From contig JAKSRW010000015.1 of assembly GCA_024403355.1 (NCBI GenBank), positions 1 through 64,000 of the forward strand: a DNA stretch of 64,000 bases. Direction: 5' to 3'. This DNA is from Lachnospiraceae bacterium (GTDB taxonomy: Bacteria > Bacillota > Clostridia > Lachnospirales > Lachnospiraceae). This document shows positions 25,578-34,734 of the stretch, piece by piece; the stretch's first letter is position 1, and every line of letters starts with the position of its first letter. The notes below the pieces were generated by a model, which was given only the letters and a program-made list of their open reading frames with translations, was not told where the DNA came from and made no database searches. The position numbers were made by a program, and so were the translations under genes.

Positions 25578-26999
25578 TTAATAGGCATTCTTATTGATAA
25601 AGCCCTTGAATATGGTTAGAAACATAATCTTTATATCAAGTCCGATAGACCAGTTTTCTATATAATAAAGGTCATGCTCGATACGCTTCTTTATGGAGGT
25701 ATCACCTCTGTAGCCGTTAACCTGCGCCCATCCCGTCATACCCGGACGCACCTGATGCTTAACCATATAACGGGGAATTTCTTCCTTGAATTTTTCTACA
25801 AAAAGAGGCCTTTCGGGACGGGGTCCTACAAGGCTCATGCTTCCTCCTATAACGTTAAAAATCTGCGGAAGCTCATCAAGACTTGTTTTTCTGATGAATT
25901 TGCCTACTCCGGTAACACGCTTGTCACCTCTGGTGGTCCACTCGCCCTTTTCCTTCTCGGGGTCTTCAAGTCTCATGGAACGGAATTTATACATTTTAAA
26001 TTCCTTGCCGTGCTTTCCCACACGTATCTGCGAGAAAATGATAGGTCCCTTTGATGTACATTTGATAATAACAGCTATTATCAGCATCGGAACTGCCGCA
26101 AGTACAAGGGCAATCGTTCCGATAAAGAGGTCCATAATACGCTTTATAATCATATTTCCCGTATTGCTCAGCGGGACATTTCTGATATTGATTACAGGCA
26201 AGCCGTATAAATCCTCGATATAGGGAACCGTCGATACCATATTGTTGTAATCCGGCACAAACTTGGTATGGACACCTGATTTTTCACAGGCATTTACTAT
26301 ATCCTCAAGCTTTTCGTATTCGTCGAGGCTGAGGGTAATAACTATCTCGTCATACTTATTGTCGGAGAGAAAATTCTCCAAATCCATATCCGCACCGATG
26401 ACACGGATTCCGCGGTATTCCGAGCCCTGAACCATATTGTCATCAAGAATACCGTGAATATAATAGCCCCAGTCCGGATTGCCTTTAACTCGGTCAATAA
26501 AGCCTTCCGTTGCACGGCTGTAACCGACCATAAGCACATGCTTCAGGTTTTTTCCGTGCTTTCTGAGCACACTCAGAATCTTCATTAATATGAGTCTGAA
26601 TGAAACGCTGAATATAAAATTCAGCACACCAAACACAATGTAAAACCAACGCGAAATATTCGTATCCTTCTTAATAAAGATAAGGAAAGCAAAATAGAAT
26701 ATTCCGAGTATATTTGCCTCAAACAGATTACCGATCATCCTGATTTTACGGCGTCCGCGCTTGGGCCTGTAAAGACCGCAGATACTGTATATTACCAGAT
26801 ATCCGGGAATCAGGAATAATATATTCTGTGCGTAACGCTGGAAGGAAAGGAAGCTTTCCGCACCTGCAACCGCAAAGAGCTTAAAATACGGCAGTACATA
26901 GAATCTTAGCGGGTATGCCAGGAAATATGCTCCCAGTACCAGCACCGCATCAATTACTATGTGCAGTCTGTTTAGGTTCTGCTGATTATCCTTTATCAT
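25578..26999 (-). CDS. Undecaprenyl-phosphate sugar-1-phosphate transferase (WcaJ/EpsE type)
   Basis: The protein has 473 residues. The N-terminus holds four or five membrane helices, followed by a Rossmann-like CoA-binding_3 region (~150-260). A further membrane segment and the bacterial sugar transferase domain follow, with KRIMDLFIGT, KMYKFRSM and RKTSLDELPQ. Such enzymes place the first sugar phosphate on undecaprenyl phosphate for exopolysaccharide or capsule. No other polysaccharide genes are next to it, so it may act with a cluster elsewhere. It is 20 bases ahead of clpX and 27 after tyrA. Confidence 0.92.
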   Translation of the reverse strand: MIKDNQQNLNRLHIVIDAVLVLGAYFLAYPLRFYVLPYFKLFAVAGAESFLSFQRYAQNILFLIPGYLVIYSICGLYRPKRGRRKIRMIGNLFEANILGIFYFAFLIFIKKDTNISRWFYIVFGVLNFIFSVSFRLILMKILSVLRKHGKNLKHVLMVGYSRATEGFIDRVKGNPDWGYYIHGILDDNMVQGSEYRGIRVIGADMDLENFLSDNKYDEIVITLSLDEYEKLEDIVNACEKSGVHTKFVPDYNNMVSTVPYIEDLYGLPVINIRNVPLSNTGNMIIKRIMDLFIGTIALVLAAVPMLIIAVIIKCTSKGPIIFSQIRVGKHGKEFKMYKFRSMRLEDPEKEKGEWTTRGDKRVTGVGKFIRKTSLDELPQIFNVIGGSMSLVGPRPERPLFVEKFKEEIPRYMVKHQVRPGMTGWAQVNGYRGDTSIKKRIEHDLYYIENWSIGLDIKIMFLTIFKGFINKNAY

Positions 27000-27026
27000 T
27001 AATTACTTTGCCTTTCCGCCGCAATG

Positions 27027-27884
27027 TCACTTTTTGTCGAACCATGCACGTCTTTCGGTAGAGGTTCTCATCATTTCACTCATTCCCTCTACATTTTCGT
27101 CCTCGAGATAGCCCTTCAGCCTTCCGAACTGCTCCATAAAAATATCCATCTGCTTCAGCAGCTGCTCCTTATTCATAAGGAAGAGCTCCGACCACATTTT
27201 TTCATTGATTCTGGCAATTCTTGTAAGGTCTCTGAAGGAATCTCCCGTATAGTCCACAAGATTGTGATTATCCGTGCAGTTCATAAGAGAAACAGCTATA
27301 CAATGAGTAAGCTGTGAAACAAAACCTATGGTTTCATCATGCTCCTCGGGTGAGAGCACCGAAACTCTCTTAAAGCCCAGAAGTTTTCCGAGGCTCTTAC
27401 ACCATTCAATGGCCGCCTCAGTATTCTTATCTGTAGGTGTTACGATATAGTTTGCATTAAGGAAAATTCTATCATCGGAATTTCTTACTCCGTATACTTC
27501 CTTTCCTGCCATGGGATGTGCGGCAATAAATTCCACATCCTCACGCAGAATTTTCTGAATATCGTATACCACACTGCCCTTTACACCGGTAACATCGGTA
27601 ATATAGATGCCGGGCTTAAAATACTGCTGATAATTTGCAATCCACTCCTTGAAGGTTTCAGGGTAAAGTCCGAAAATAACCGCATCCGCATTCTTAACCA
27701 TCTCAGGCTCGACGCTTATGCTTCCTTTATCGATTATCCCCTCTTCAAGCGCATAATCAATAGTCGACTGACTGTGACTGATTGCATATACCTTATATCC
27801 GAGTCTCTTCAGGCCTCGTGCGTAGCTGCCGCCGATAAGACCCAGACCTACTATCAATATTTCACTGTCGCTAATCCATTTCAT
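27027..27884 (-). CDS. tyrA: Prephenate dehydrogenase
   Basis: The protein has 285 residues from the ATG at 27884; the open frame continues upstream to a GTG at 27914 with no RBS. It oxidatively decarboxylates prephenate to 4-hydroxyphenylpyruvate for tyrosine. The Rossmann motif GLGLIGGSYARG lies at residues ~8-20 and the catalytic His motif AAHPMAGKE follows. There is no ACT or chorismate mutase domain. It is the first gene of the aromatic run, divergent from htrA. GAAAGG lies 15 bases before the chosen start, a wide spacing seen in other genes here. Confidence 0.92.
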   Translation of the reverse strand: MKWISDSEILIVGLGLIGGSYARGLKRLGYKVYAISHSQSTIDYALEEGIIDKGSISVEPEMVKNADAVIFGLYPETFKEWIANYQQYFKPGIYITDVTGVKGSVVYDIQKILREDVEFIAAHPMAGKEVYGVRNSDDRIFLNANYIVTPTDKNTEAAIEWCKSLGKLLGFKRVSVLSPEEHDETIGFVSQLTHCIAVSLMNCTDNHNLVDYTGDSFRDLTRIARINEKMWSELFLMNKEQLLKQMDIFMEQFGRLKGYLEDENVEGMSEMMRTSTERRAWFDKK

Positions 27885-28144
27885 TTTATAATAACCATGC
27901 CTTTCTGCCCGCACCGTAAAAGCTTTACGTGACCTCTCAGCCTATTGCCGGCCAACATACTTATTTAATTGCATACAAAGTCATAATACATAATACACTA
28001 GAATTTGTATTTTTACAATATAAATGTTAATCTACACAATTCCTTCTCCGTTTATTCACATTATGAACACAAATCAATATTAAAATCAGCCTTGTAAATA
28101 AAACATCAATTGCTCGTTTTAAGCGAGAAAGGCAAGGCGTAAAA

Positions 28145-30307
28145 ATGGAAGAAATTACAAATGTCAAAAACGAAAATGATGTCACCGAGGCTGATAACCG
28201 ATATGACAAGTATCTAAACGGAGAAGTTCCCGCCGCGGACGCTTCGGACAAGGACAGTGAAAAGCCTGAAGAAGCAGTAACCGCAAATGACAATGCGGAT
28301 ACCGAAACTTCCGGCGAAGAAATCCTTACAAGCGATTCAACCGCTGCAGACAATGCCGAGGAAATAAGCGAAGCTTCTGCTTCTGCCGTAAAAAACGAAG
28401 GTCCCGATAATTCAGCACCCGTTAACGGCTTTAACAATATGGCTAATCCTTACAACGGATACCCTATGGCAGGCGGCTACGGCAATTCATATCCCGGCGC
28501 AGTTAACGGCTACCCCGGTGCGGTAAATCCCTATTTCAATGCTTATCCGAACGCAAATAACGGCTATGGCAATGCATATCCGAATGCAGGCGGCTATAAC
28601 GGCTATCAGAATGCGGGCGCTTACGGCTATCCCAATATGAACGGATATAATCCCAACTACAATGCCCGCCCCAATATGCAGGGAAATATGGGCCCCGCCG
28701 CAGCTAATGTCAGCAGCAGTTTTGCAGGAAAAAATCAGTCAGAGGATCCCTACAGCAGATACAGCCGAAGCAACAGTACTGATATGTTCAACAGTTATAA
28801 GAACTACAACAGTACTGACGAGGAATCAAAGGACGAAAAAGAAGCCGCAGAGGAAAAGCCTAAAAAGCAAAAGAGCAAGGCCGCTAAATTCTTTACCGGC
28901 CTCGGTCTTGCCGCAGCCTTTGGTGCTGTTGCGGCAGCTGTCTTCATCGGCACCATTTTCCTCTATAATAAATATTCGGGCAACCCGCTCACCGCAAACG
29001 GTCCCGTACATGTGACAACGTCAAATGAAATATCCGTTCAGGACGGCTCACAGGCAGTGAACCTGGCCCCTGTAGGCAGCAGTGATTCATCTATTGCCAC
29101 AACAGATATTATTTCTCATGTAAACAGTACCGCCACAGACGTTTCGACAGTAGTAGAAAACTGTATGCCTTCAATTGTATCCATTAAAGTCACAGGCACT
29201 ACTTCTACTATTTGGGGCAGATATCCCACCGAAAGCGCCGGTTCAGGTATCATTATTGAAAAGACCGATAAAGAACTTATCATTGCTACCAATAACCATG
29301 TAGTAAGTGATGCAACAAGCATTACCATCACATTCAGTGATGAATCAACAGCATCCGCTACCATCAAGGGTACTGATTCAGTCGCAGACCTGGCCGTTGT
29401 CGCAGTAAAGCTTGAGGAACTCAGCGATGAATCACTTAAAGCAATCAGAGTGGCAACACTGGGTGATTCGGATGATATTAAGGTAGGCCAGATGGCGGTT
29501 GCAATCGGCAACTCACTCGGTTATGGCCAGTCGGTAACGGTAGGCTACATCAGTGCTAAGGACCGTGAGGTTACGGTTGACTCACAGAAAATGGTTCTTC
29601 TCCAGACAGATGCCGCCATCAATCCCGGTAATTCGGGCGGTGCCCTCATTAATCTTAACGGCGAGGTTATCGGTATCAACTCAGTAAAATATGCCGATTC
29701 TTCAGTAGAAGGAATGGGCTTTGCAATTCCCATTTCCCGAGCTCAGAATATTCTCGCAGAGCTTGCCACACGTGAGGTGTTAAGCGCTGAGGAACAAGGC
29801 TATCTCGGTATCTACTATAATGTTGTAAAGAAAGAAATTGCCGACAGCTACAACTGGCCTATGGGTATTTATGTTAAGGAAGCTATTCCCGACTGTCCTG
29901 CCGAAAATGCAGGCATCAAGACCGGCGATATTATTACAAAGCTGAATGATACTGAGGTTACTACAGACAAGCAGTTTATTGACAAGCTTTCATCACTCAG
30001 ATCGGGTGTTGAAATCACACTTACCGTTCAGAGACTTGAAGAAGGCAGCTTTGTAGAATACACCTTTAAGGTTACTCTCGGCGAACGGCCCAAAAACGAT
30101 TCAAAGACAGAGGAAAAGACCGAAGAAAAAACTGAGGACAAGCCCGATTCCGCTCCCTCAGAAAAGACTCCGGACGGCTCCGAAGGTTCAATAGTTGACC
30201 CTTACGACTACTACAATAATAATTCAGGCGATGCAGGAAATGGTTATTACACCAATCCTTACGAAGATGGTTACTTCGATCCCTTCGATTTCTTCTTCAA
30301 TCCCTGA
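28145..30307 (+). CDS. htrA: HtrA/DegP-like serine protease with long low-complexity N-terminus
   Basis: The protein has 720 residues. Residues 1-90 are acidic. Residues ~95-190 are very rich in Asn, Gly, Tyr, Pro and Ala (repeats of YPNA/GYGNAYPN type). A Lys-rich patch and one membrane helix (~252-276) follow, so the low-complexity part should be cytoplasmic and the protease outside. The S1C protease has His ~385 (NNHVV), Asp ~414 (DLAVV) and Ser ~496 (GNSGGAL), and a PDZ domain spans ~555-640. The acidic, Tyr/Asn-rich tail ends FDPFDFFFNP. It would degrade misfolded exported proteins. The gene has its own terminator; the N-terminus is unusually long for this family. Confidence 0.93.
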   Translation: MEEITNVKNENDVTEADNRYDKYLNGEVPAADASDKDSEKPEEAVTANDNADTETSGEEILTSDSTAADNAEEISEASASAVKNEGPDNSAPVNGFNNMANPYNGYPMAGGYGNSYPGAVNGYPGAVNPYFNAYPNANNGYGNAYPNAGGYNGYQNAGAYGYPNMNGYNPNYNARPNMQGNMGPAAANVSSSFAGKNQSEDPYSRYSRSNSTDMFNSYKNYNSTDEESKDEKEAAEEKPKKQKSKAAKFFTGLGLAAAFGAVAAAVFIGTIFLYNKYSGNPLTANGPVHVTTSNEISVQDGSQAVNLAPVGSSDSSIATTDIISHVNSTATDVSTVVENCMPSIVSIKVTGTTSTIWGRYPTESAGSGIIIEKTDKELIIATNNHVVSDATSITITFSDESTASATIKGTDSVADLAVVAVKLEELSDESLKAIRVATLGDSDDIKVGQMAVAIGNSLGYGQSVTVGYISAKDREVTVDSQKMVLLQTDAAINPGNSGGALINLNGEVIGINSVKYADSSVEGMGFAIPISRAQNILAELATREVLSAEEQGYLGIYYNVVKKEIADSYNWPMGIYVKEAIPDCPAENAGIKTGDIITKLNDTEVTTDKQFIDKLSSLRSGVEITLTVQRLEEGSFVEYTFKVTLGERPKNDSKTEEKTEEKTEDKPDSAPSEKTPDGSEGSIVDPYDYYNNNSGDAGNGYYTNPYEDGYFDPFDFFFNP

Positions 30308-30325
30308 TTTATAATACTCCCAAAA

Positions 30326-30372
30326 AAGAACTGCATCCGTACCCCCTCCCTCGGATGCAGTTCTTTTATAAA
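30326..30372 (+). terminator. Intrinsic terminator of htrA
   Basis: A 14 bp perfect stem (AAGAACTGCATCCG/CGGATGCAGTTCTT) ends in TTCTTTTAT. Confidence 0.85.
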
Positions 30373-30377
30373 AAACT

Positions 30378-30403
30378 AATGGGCGCCTGTTACGGCGCCC
30401 ATT
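30378..30403 (-). terminator. Intrinsic terminator of greA (convergent with htrA)
   Basis: An inverted repeat AATGGGCGCC/GGCGCCCATT is followed on the minus strand by AGTTTTTT and on the plus strand by TTATTTATT, so it may act in both directions. Confidence 0.8.
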
Positions 30404-30410
30404 TTATTTA

Positions 30411-30914
30411 TTAATATTTTGAAATCTGATCGTTACTGTCGTCATTGGTATTAATTATTTTCTTAATAACAATGTAGTAACCCTCTCCTGTCTCACTCTC
30501 CACAAAGACTCTGTCGCCTTCCTTTTTGCCAAGGATAGCCTTGCCAAGAGGTGACTCTATGCTTATCAGATTGTGAAGAACATCGCAGCGGACCGAGGTT
30601 ACAAGCCTGAAGGTATCCACCTCATTATCATCCTCGAAATAAATCTCGGCGGTATTGTTGATACCCATCTCATCTTCCTTCGAGCTGTCATCAATAACTG
30701 TAGCAGTCTTGATCATTCTTTCCAGATAACGGATTCTGCTCTCATTCTGATTCTTATCCTTCTTTGCGGCATGATACTCAAAATTTTCACTTAAATCACC
30801 ATGCGCTCTGGCTTCCTTTACAGCCTCAATTGCCTCCTTGCGAACAACAAGCTTTCTGTATTCGATTTCTTCCTCAATTTTTTTAATATCACTTTTTGTT
30901 AATTCATTTGCCAT
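30411..30914 (-). CDS. greA: Transcription elongation factor GreA
   Basis: The protein has 167 residues from the ATG at 30914, chosen because AGAGGAAAAG lies 4-9 bases upstream; the frame is open 11 codons further. Residues 1-80 form the coiled coil whose acidic tip (HGDLSENFEY) reaches the RNA polymerase active site. Residues ~85-160 are the FKBP-like domain with SPLGKAILGKKEGD. It rescues backtracked polymerase by stimulating RNA cleavage. It is downstream of an ABC ATPase gene and ends at a convergent terminator. Confidence 0.95.
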   Translation of the reverse strand: MANELTKSDIKKIEEEIEYRKLVVRKEAIEAVKEARAHGDLSENFEYHAAKKDKNQNESRIRYLERMIKTATVIDDSSKEDEMGINNTAEIYFEDDNEVDTFRLVTSVRCDVLHNLISIESPLGKAILGKKEGDRVFVESETGEGYYIVIKKIINTNDDSNDQISKY

Positions 30915-30963
30915 ATTTCTTTTCCTCTTCACTAGCCGATGCAGCAAACTACAGACGAAGCCG

Positions 30964-31695
30964 TCAGTTTTTGTGCATATTTCTGCTGAGATATTTTTCT
31001 ACGGGATTCAATACACTTCCCGTATCATTTATTACATAATCCTTTGTTTTGCCGAAATAAAGCTGCCTGTGTGATAAATGAAGAATGTGATTTGAATACT
31101 TCATTGCCGCAGGCATATCATGTGTTACCATGATTATCGCAATACCCTGCTCGCTGTTGATTTTTGCAATCAGCTTATAGAGCTCGTCCATTGCCGCGGG
31201 ATCAAGTCCCGCTACCGGCTCATCGAGAAGCAGAAGCTTCTTGGTTGCGCAAAGTGCACGCGCCAGAAGCACTCTCTGCTGCTGACCGCCCGAAAGCTCA
31301 TGATAACACTTGCTGCGAAGCCCTGTAATACCCATAAGCTCCATGTTTTTTTCCGCCTCAACCTTGTCCTTTTTTGAGTAAAAGGGCTTTATTCCGAGGC
31401 TGTTGATTCTTCCTGAAAGTACCACCTCAAAGACACTTGCAGGGAAATCTCTCTGCACATCTGTCTGCTGGGGCAGATATCCGATTTCATTGCTTTTAAG
31501 TCCGTCTCCGGTCTCAATGCGGCCGCTCATCGGCTTAATCAGGCCAAGAATTCCCTTAATCAGAGTACTTTTTCCGGCGCCATTCTCACCGATGACACAC
31601 ATATATGTGTCCTGTCCCACCGCAAAATTGATATCCTTCAGAATCTCCACTCCGTCATATCCGAAGCTGGCATTATTGCATAATAAGATTGACAT
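30964..31695 (-). CDS. Metal-type ABC transporter ATP-binding protein (ZnuC/MntB-like), orphan
   Basis: The protein has 243 residues with Walker A GENGAGKS (36-43), the signature LSGGQQQRVLLARAL, Walker B LLLDEP and a switch His in MVTHD. The closest recognisable group is the ATPase of zinc/manganese (ZnuABC-type) importers. No permease or binding protein gene is adjacent: upstream is a lipoprotein without a metal-binding fold and downstream is greA. Partners must be elsewhere, or this is a relic of a larger locus. The metal is unknown. Confidence 0.85.
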   Translation of the reverse strand: MSILLCNNASFGYDGVEILKDINFAVGQDTYMCVIGENGAGKSTLIKGILGLIKPMSGRIETGDGLKSNEIGYLPQQTDVQRDFPASVFEVVLSGRINSLGIKPFYSKKDKVEAEKNMELMGITGLRSKCYHELSGGQQQRVLLARALCATKKLLLLDEPVAGLDPAAMDELYKLIAKINSEQGIAIIMVTHDMPAAMKYSNHILHLSHRQLYFGKTKDYVINDTGSVLNPVEKYLSRNMHKN

Positions 31696-31715
31696 ATATT
31701 ACTCCGGTCACTTAA

Positions 31716-32717
31716 TCATTCAATGTAGGCATCTTCATCATCATCGTCTGCGCTTACGAGCTCATCAGGATCATATTCTGTCTCATCGTCGTCAAAAATA
31801 TCATCCGCAAGAGTTAATGAGCAGTAACTTTCTGTTTCATCCTGCATGAAATAAAATACAAGCTCTCTGTCATCCGCATTCTTTCCGGTAAAACCGTACA
31901 TTCCCGCTTCTTTGAGATTTGATTCCCCGTTTTCCTCATCGTACTTGAAGCCGGCCGCCTTGAGCATCTGACCGTAGTCATACGCTGCCTGATAATCTAC
32001 ATCTGTAAATTCAATACTGATGTTGCCACCCATAACTACCGAACGTGAAACAGTGAAGGGAGCCTCGGGAATACCTGCTTCTGCCGCTTCAGCAGGCCAG
32101 TCCCCATTTGTGCTCATAAAGATTTCTTCTCCGTCAAACGAAGCATACATTGAACCGTCAGGATTTGCAACCATCTTAATCGAATCACCGCTAACCTGGG
32201 AAATTGTAATAGTTCCATCCTCAGCAAAATCTACAAGGGCATCTTCCTTAAGAGCCTCTGCCTTAATCTGCTCCTGCTCCTCGGCAGTAAAAATTCGGAA
32301 CTCACCGTTGCCGATAAAAAGCTCCATTATAGCTGTTTCAAAAAGATTTACCGAAGCCTCTGTACCTTCTGAGTCTCCTCCGTCAACGGGAATGTCAATA
32401 ACATCTCCATCATTGTTTAAGTCAGGAAGGGTTAATTCACCATTTTCAGACTTATCCTCATTTTCAACAGAATCTGCATCAGTTGAATTATCTGTCTCAG
32501 GCTTTTCCTCAGCGGGATTCTGATTCTCCTCTGTCGCAGCTGCTGCCGCCTCCTGTGTAGGCTCGGCTACAGGCTCTTCTGTAGGTGTTGCCTCAGGCTT
32601 AACCTCCTGCTGAATCACTGCCGCTGTGGGCTCTGCCGCAGGCTCTTCCTTCTTACTGCATGCAGCAAGCGCGAATACTGTGATTATAGTAATAATCATT
32701 ACCAGTGTTTTTTTCAT
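31716..32717 (-). CDS. Putative lipoprotein with acidic, Pro/Glu/Thr-rich region
   Basis: The protein has 333 residues. The signal peptide ends in a lipobox FALAAC, so Cys20 should be lipidated and the protein anchored to the outer face of the membrane. Residues ~22-115 are a low-complexity Glu/Pro/Ala/Thr stretch. Residues ~120-310 look folded, and the C-terminus is a run of Asp/Glu. I do not recognise the family. It precedes the ABC ATPase by 20 bases, so they may be co-transcribed, but it does not resemble a metal-binding receptor. Confidence 0.8.
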   Translation of the reverse strand: MKKTLVMIITIITVFALAACSKKEEPAAEPTAAVIQQEVKPEATPTEEPVAEPTQEAAAAATEENQNPAEEKPETDNSTDADSVENEDKSENGELTLPDLNNDGDVIDIPVDGGDSEGTEASVNLFETAIMELFIGNGEFRIFTAEEQEQIKAEALKEDALVDFAEDGTITISQVSGDSIKMVANPDGSMYASFDGEEIFMSTNGDWPAEAAEAGIPEAPFTVSRSVVMGGNISIEFTDVDYQAAYDYGQMLKAAGFKYDEENGESNLKEAGMYGFTGKNADDRELVFYFMQDETESYCSLTLADDIFDDDETEYDPDELVSADDDDEDAYIE

Positions 32718-32841
32718 ATTAATAAACCATACCTTTCTATGCGCGGTCGCCTATAAAAAACAAACTACCAAAGCTATATTATACCTATTTTCGGCAAATA
32801 TGTCAAATTTGCCGAATGCACTCTCGCCCCGTCCAAACCCG

Positions 32842-32901
32842 ATGAGCCAATGACCCCGTCCCCAAGAGACCATGAGCCAACAACCCCGTCCCCAAGAGAC
32901 C
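32842..32901. repeat. Two tandem 30 bp intergenic repeats
   Basis: Units at 32842-32871 and 32872-32901 share ATGAGCCAA..ACCCCGTCCC and differ at two bases. They lie between the divergent lipoprotein and ispE genes. A partial related sequence (GCCCCGTCC) precedes them. No function is evident. Confidence 0.8.
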
Positions 32902-32978
32902 ACTCCCAAAGGCAGATTGTAAACCATGAGCAAATATGCTAAAATATCTCTCATCAACAGCAAAGGACAATTATTATC

Positions 32979-33839
32979 ATGAATCACATTTCGATAAAAT
33001 CATATGCGAAGATTAATCTCGGTCTGGATGTTACAGGAGTACTTGATAACGGCTATCATACAGTAAAAATGATTATGCAGAATATTTCACTCTATGACAG
33101 CCTCTATTTTGAGAAGCGCAGTTCGCCCAAAATCATCCTGCAGACGAACCTCAGCTATCTTCCGACAAACGAGAAAAATCTGGTTTATGCGGCGATAAAG
33201 CTTTTCCGTGAGACTTATCATATTTCAAACGGAGTATATGCAAATGTAGTTAAGAAAATCCCGGTTGCCGCGGGAATGGCCGGCGGCAGCGGTAATGCGG
33301 CAGCCACACTGATAACCCTCAATAAGCTTTTCGACAAAAATCTGTCGACAGAAGAGCTTATGGCTCTCGGACTTAAGCTCGGTGCTGATGTGCCCTACTG
33401 TATTCTAGGAGGAACCGCCCTGGCAGAAGGAATCGGAGAAAAGCTCACGCCCATACCTGCACCCCCTAAGGCTAAAATCCTTATTGTTAAGCCTGGCATC
33501 AGTATATCCACGCAGATGGTCTACCAGAACCTCATACTGGACGAGCAGACCGTGCATCCCGACATAGACTCGACGCTTGCCGCAATAAAGGCCGGCTCAC
33601 TGAAGGATATGTGCGCATCCTTAGGCAATCTGCTGGAGGATGTAAGCATCAGTCTGCATCCCTGCATAGCAGAAATCAAGCAGCAGATGCTTGATAACGG
33701 TGCGGTTGCATCTCTTATGAGCGGCAGCGGCCCCACAGTTTTCGGCATTTACGATGATGAAAGTGCCGCAGCCAAGGCATACGATTATTTCAAGTCCGGT
33801 GAGTACGCTGCCGGCACCTTCCTTTGCGACTTCATCTGA
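32979..33839 (+). CDS. ispE: 4-diphosphocytidyl-2-C-methyl-D-erythritol kinase
   Basis: The protein has 286 residues, a GHMP kinase. It phosphorylates CDP-methylerythritol in the non-mevalonate isoprenoid pathway. N-terminal SYAKINLGLDVTG, the ATP-binding glycine-rich loop VAAGMAGGSGNAAATL (~91-106) and C-terminal SLMSGSGPTVFG are all present. It is followed after 93 bases by the signal peptidase gene on the same strand. The RBS (AAAGGA) is about 11 bases upstream. Confidence 0.95.
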   Translation: MNHISIKSYAKINLGLDVTGVLDNGYHTVKMIMQNISLYDSLYFEKRSSPKIILQTNLSYLPTNEKNLVYAAIKLFRETYHISNGVYANVVKKIPVAAGMAGGSGNAAATLITLNKLFDKNLSTEELMALGLKLGADVPYCILGGTALAEGIGEKLTPIPAPPKAKILIVKPGISISTQMVYQNLILDEQTVHPDIDSTLAAIKAGSLKDMCASLGNLLEDVSISLHPCIAEIKQQMLDNGAVASLMSGSGPTVFGIYDDESAAAKAYDYFKSGEYAAGTFLCDFI

Positions 33840-33932
33840 GCGGTCATAGTTCTTTCACAGATTTTTAACTTGTATTATAGAGTGAAAAGAAGTAAAATAT
33901 TATGAAGATAATTCAAAAGGAAATGGTAAGCT

Positions 33933-34667
33933 ATGGAAAACGAAGATAATAAGCTCGAGGCAGCAGCAGAAAAGCCCGAAAAAAAGAAAAAAGAGAAAAA
34001 AGCAAAGGAACCTCTCACAAAGGAAAAAATCATCAAAGAGGCTCTCAGCTGGGTTATAATTTTGATAATGGCCTTCATTCTGGCTCAGATAATCACCACC
34101 TTCCTCATTATGAAGGCTGAGATTATTTCCGGCTCCATGATGAACGGCCTCATTAAGGATGACCATATGGTCGGCAACCGTCTCTCCTATGTTTTCGGAG
34201 ACCCCAAGCGAGGCGATGTAGTATTTTTCGAGTATCCAAAATCGGATCTGTCGCTTGGCAAGGCCGGTGAAATAAGTACGGTATATGTAAAACGTATTAT
34301 CGGTCTCCCCGGAGAAAAGGTAGAAATCATTGACGGAGAGGTTTATATCAATGATGCTCCGGTTCCTCTGGATGAGCCCTACCTGGCAGAACCGCCGGAG
34401 AAAAAGTCCTTCGGTCCCTACTATGTACCCGATGACTGCTACCTGATGCTGGGAGATAACAGAAACTACTCCCTCGACTCCCGTTACTGGAACAACGGAG
34501 GTAAGGATAAAGCCACTAATCCTGACAAATACCGTTTCGTCAGACGTGATGCCATCTACGCCAGAGCATCCTTCCGTTATATAAGAGAAGGCAGCATCTC
34601 CTTTGGCAGCGCCGGTCATTATGAATATAAATACGATGCGTATAGCAAGGACATGGTTCTTGAATAA
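33933..34667 (+). CDS. lepB: Signal peptidase I
   Basis: The protein has 244 residues. Residues 1-32 are a charged Lys/Glu-rich cytoplasmic tail, and one membrane helix spans ~40-60. The catalytic Ser68 lies in SGSMM and the general base Lys120 in VKRIIGLPGE. The later GDNRNYSLDSRYW motif is box E of the family. It cleaves signal peptides of exported proteins such as the giant surface protein here. It ends at a clear terminator. Confidence 0.95.
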   Translation: MENEDNKLEAAAEKPEKKKKEKKAKEPLTKEKIIKEALSWVIILIMAFILAQIITTFLIMKAEIISGSMMNGLIKDDHMVGNRLSYVFGDPKRGDVVFFEYPKSDLSLGKAGEISTVYVKRIIGLPGEKVEIIDGEVYINDAPVPLDEPYLAEPPEKKSFGPYYVPDDCYLMLGDNRNYSLDSRYWNNGGKDKATNPDKYRFVRRDAIYARASFRYIREGSISFGSAGHYEYKYDAYSKDMVLE

Positions 34668-34675
34668 AAAAACAA

Positions 34676-34717
34676 CTCACCCCGTCAGCTGTCACAGCCT
34701 GTGGGGTGAGATTTTTT
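34676..34717 (+). terminator. Intrinsic terminator of lepB
   Basis: An 8 bp stem CTCACCCC/GGGGTGAG (34676-34710) is followed by ATTTTTTA. Confidence 0.88.
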
Positions 34718-34734
34718 ATGCCTCGAAACAATAT

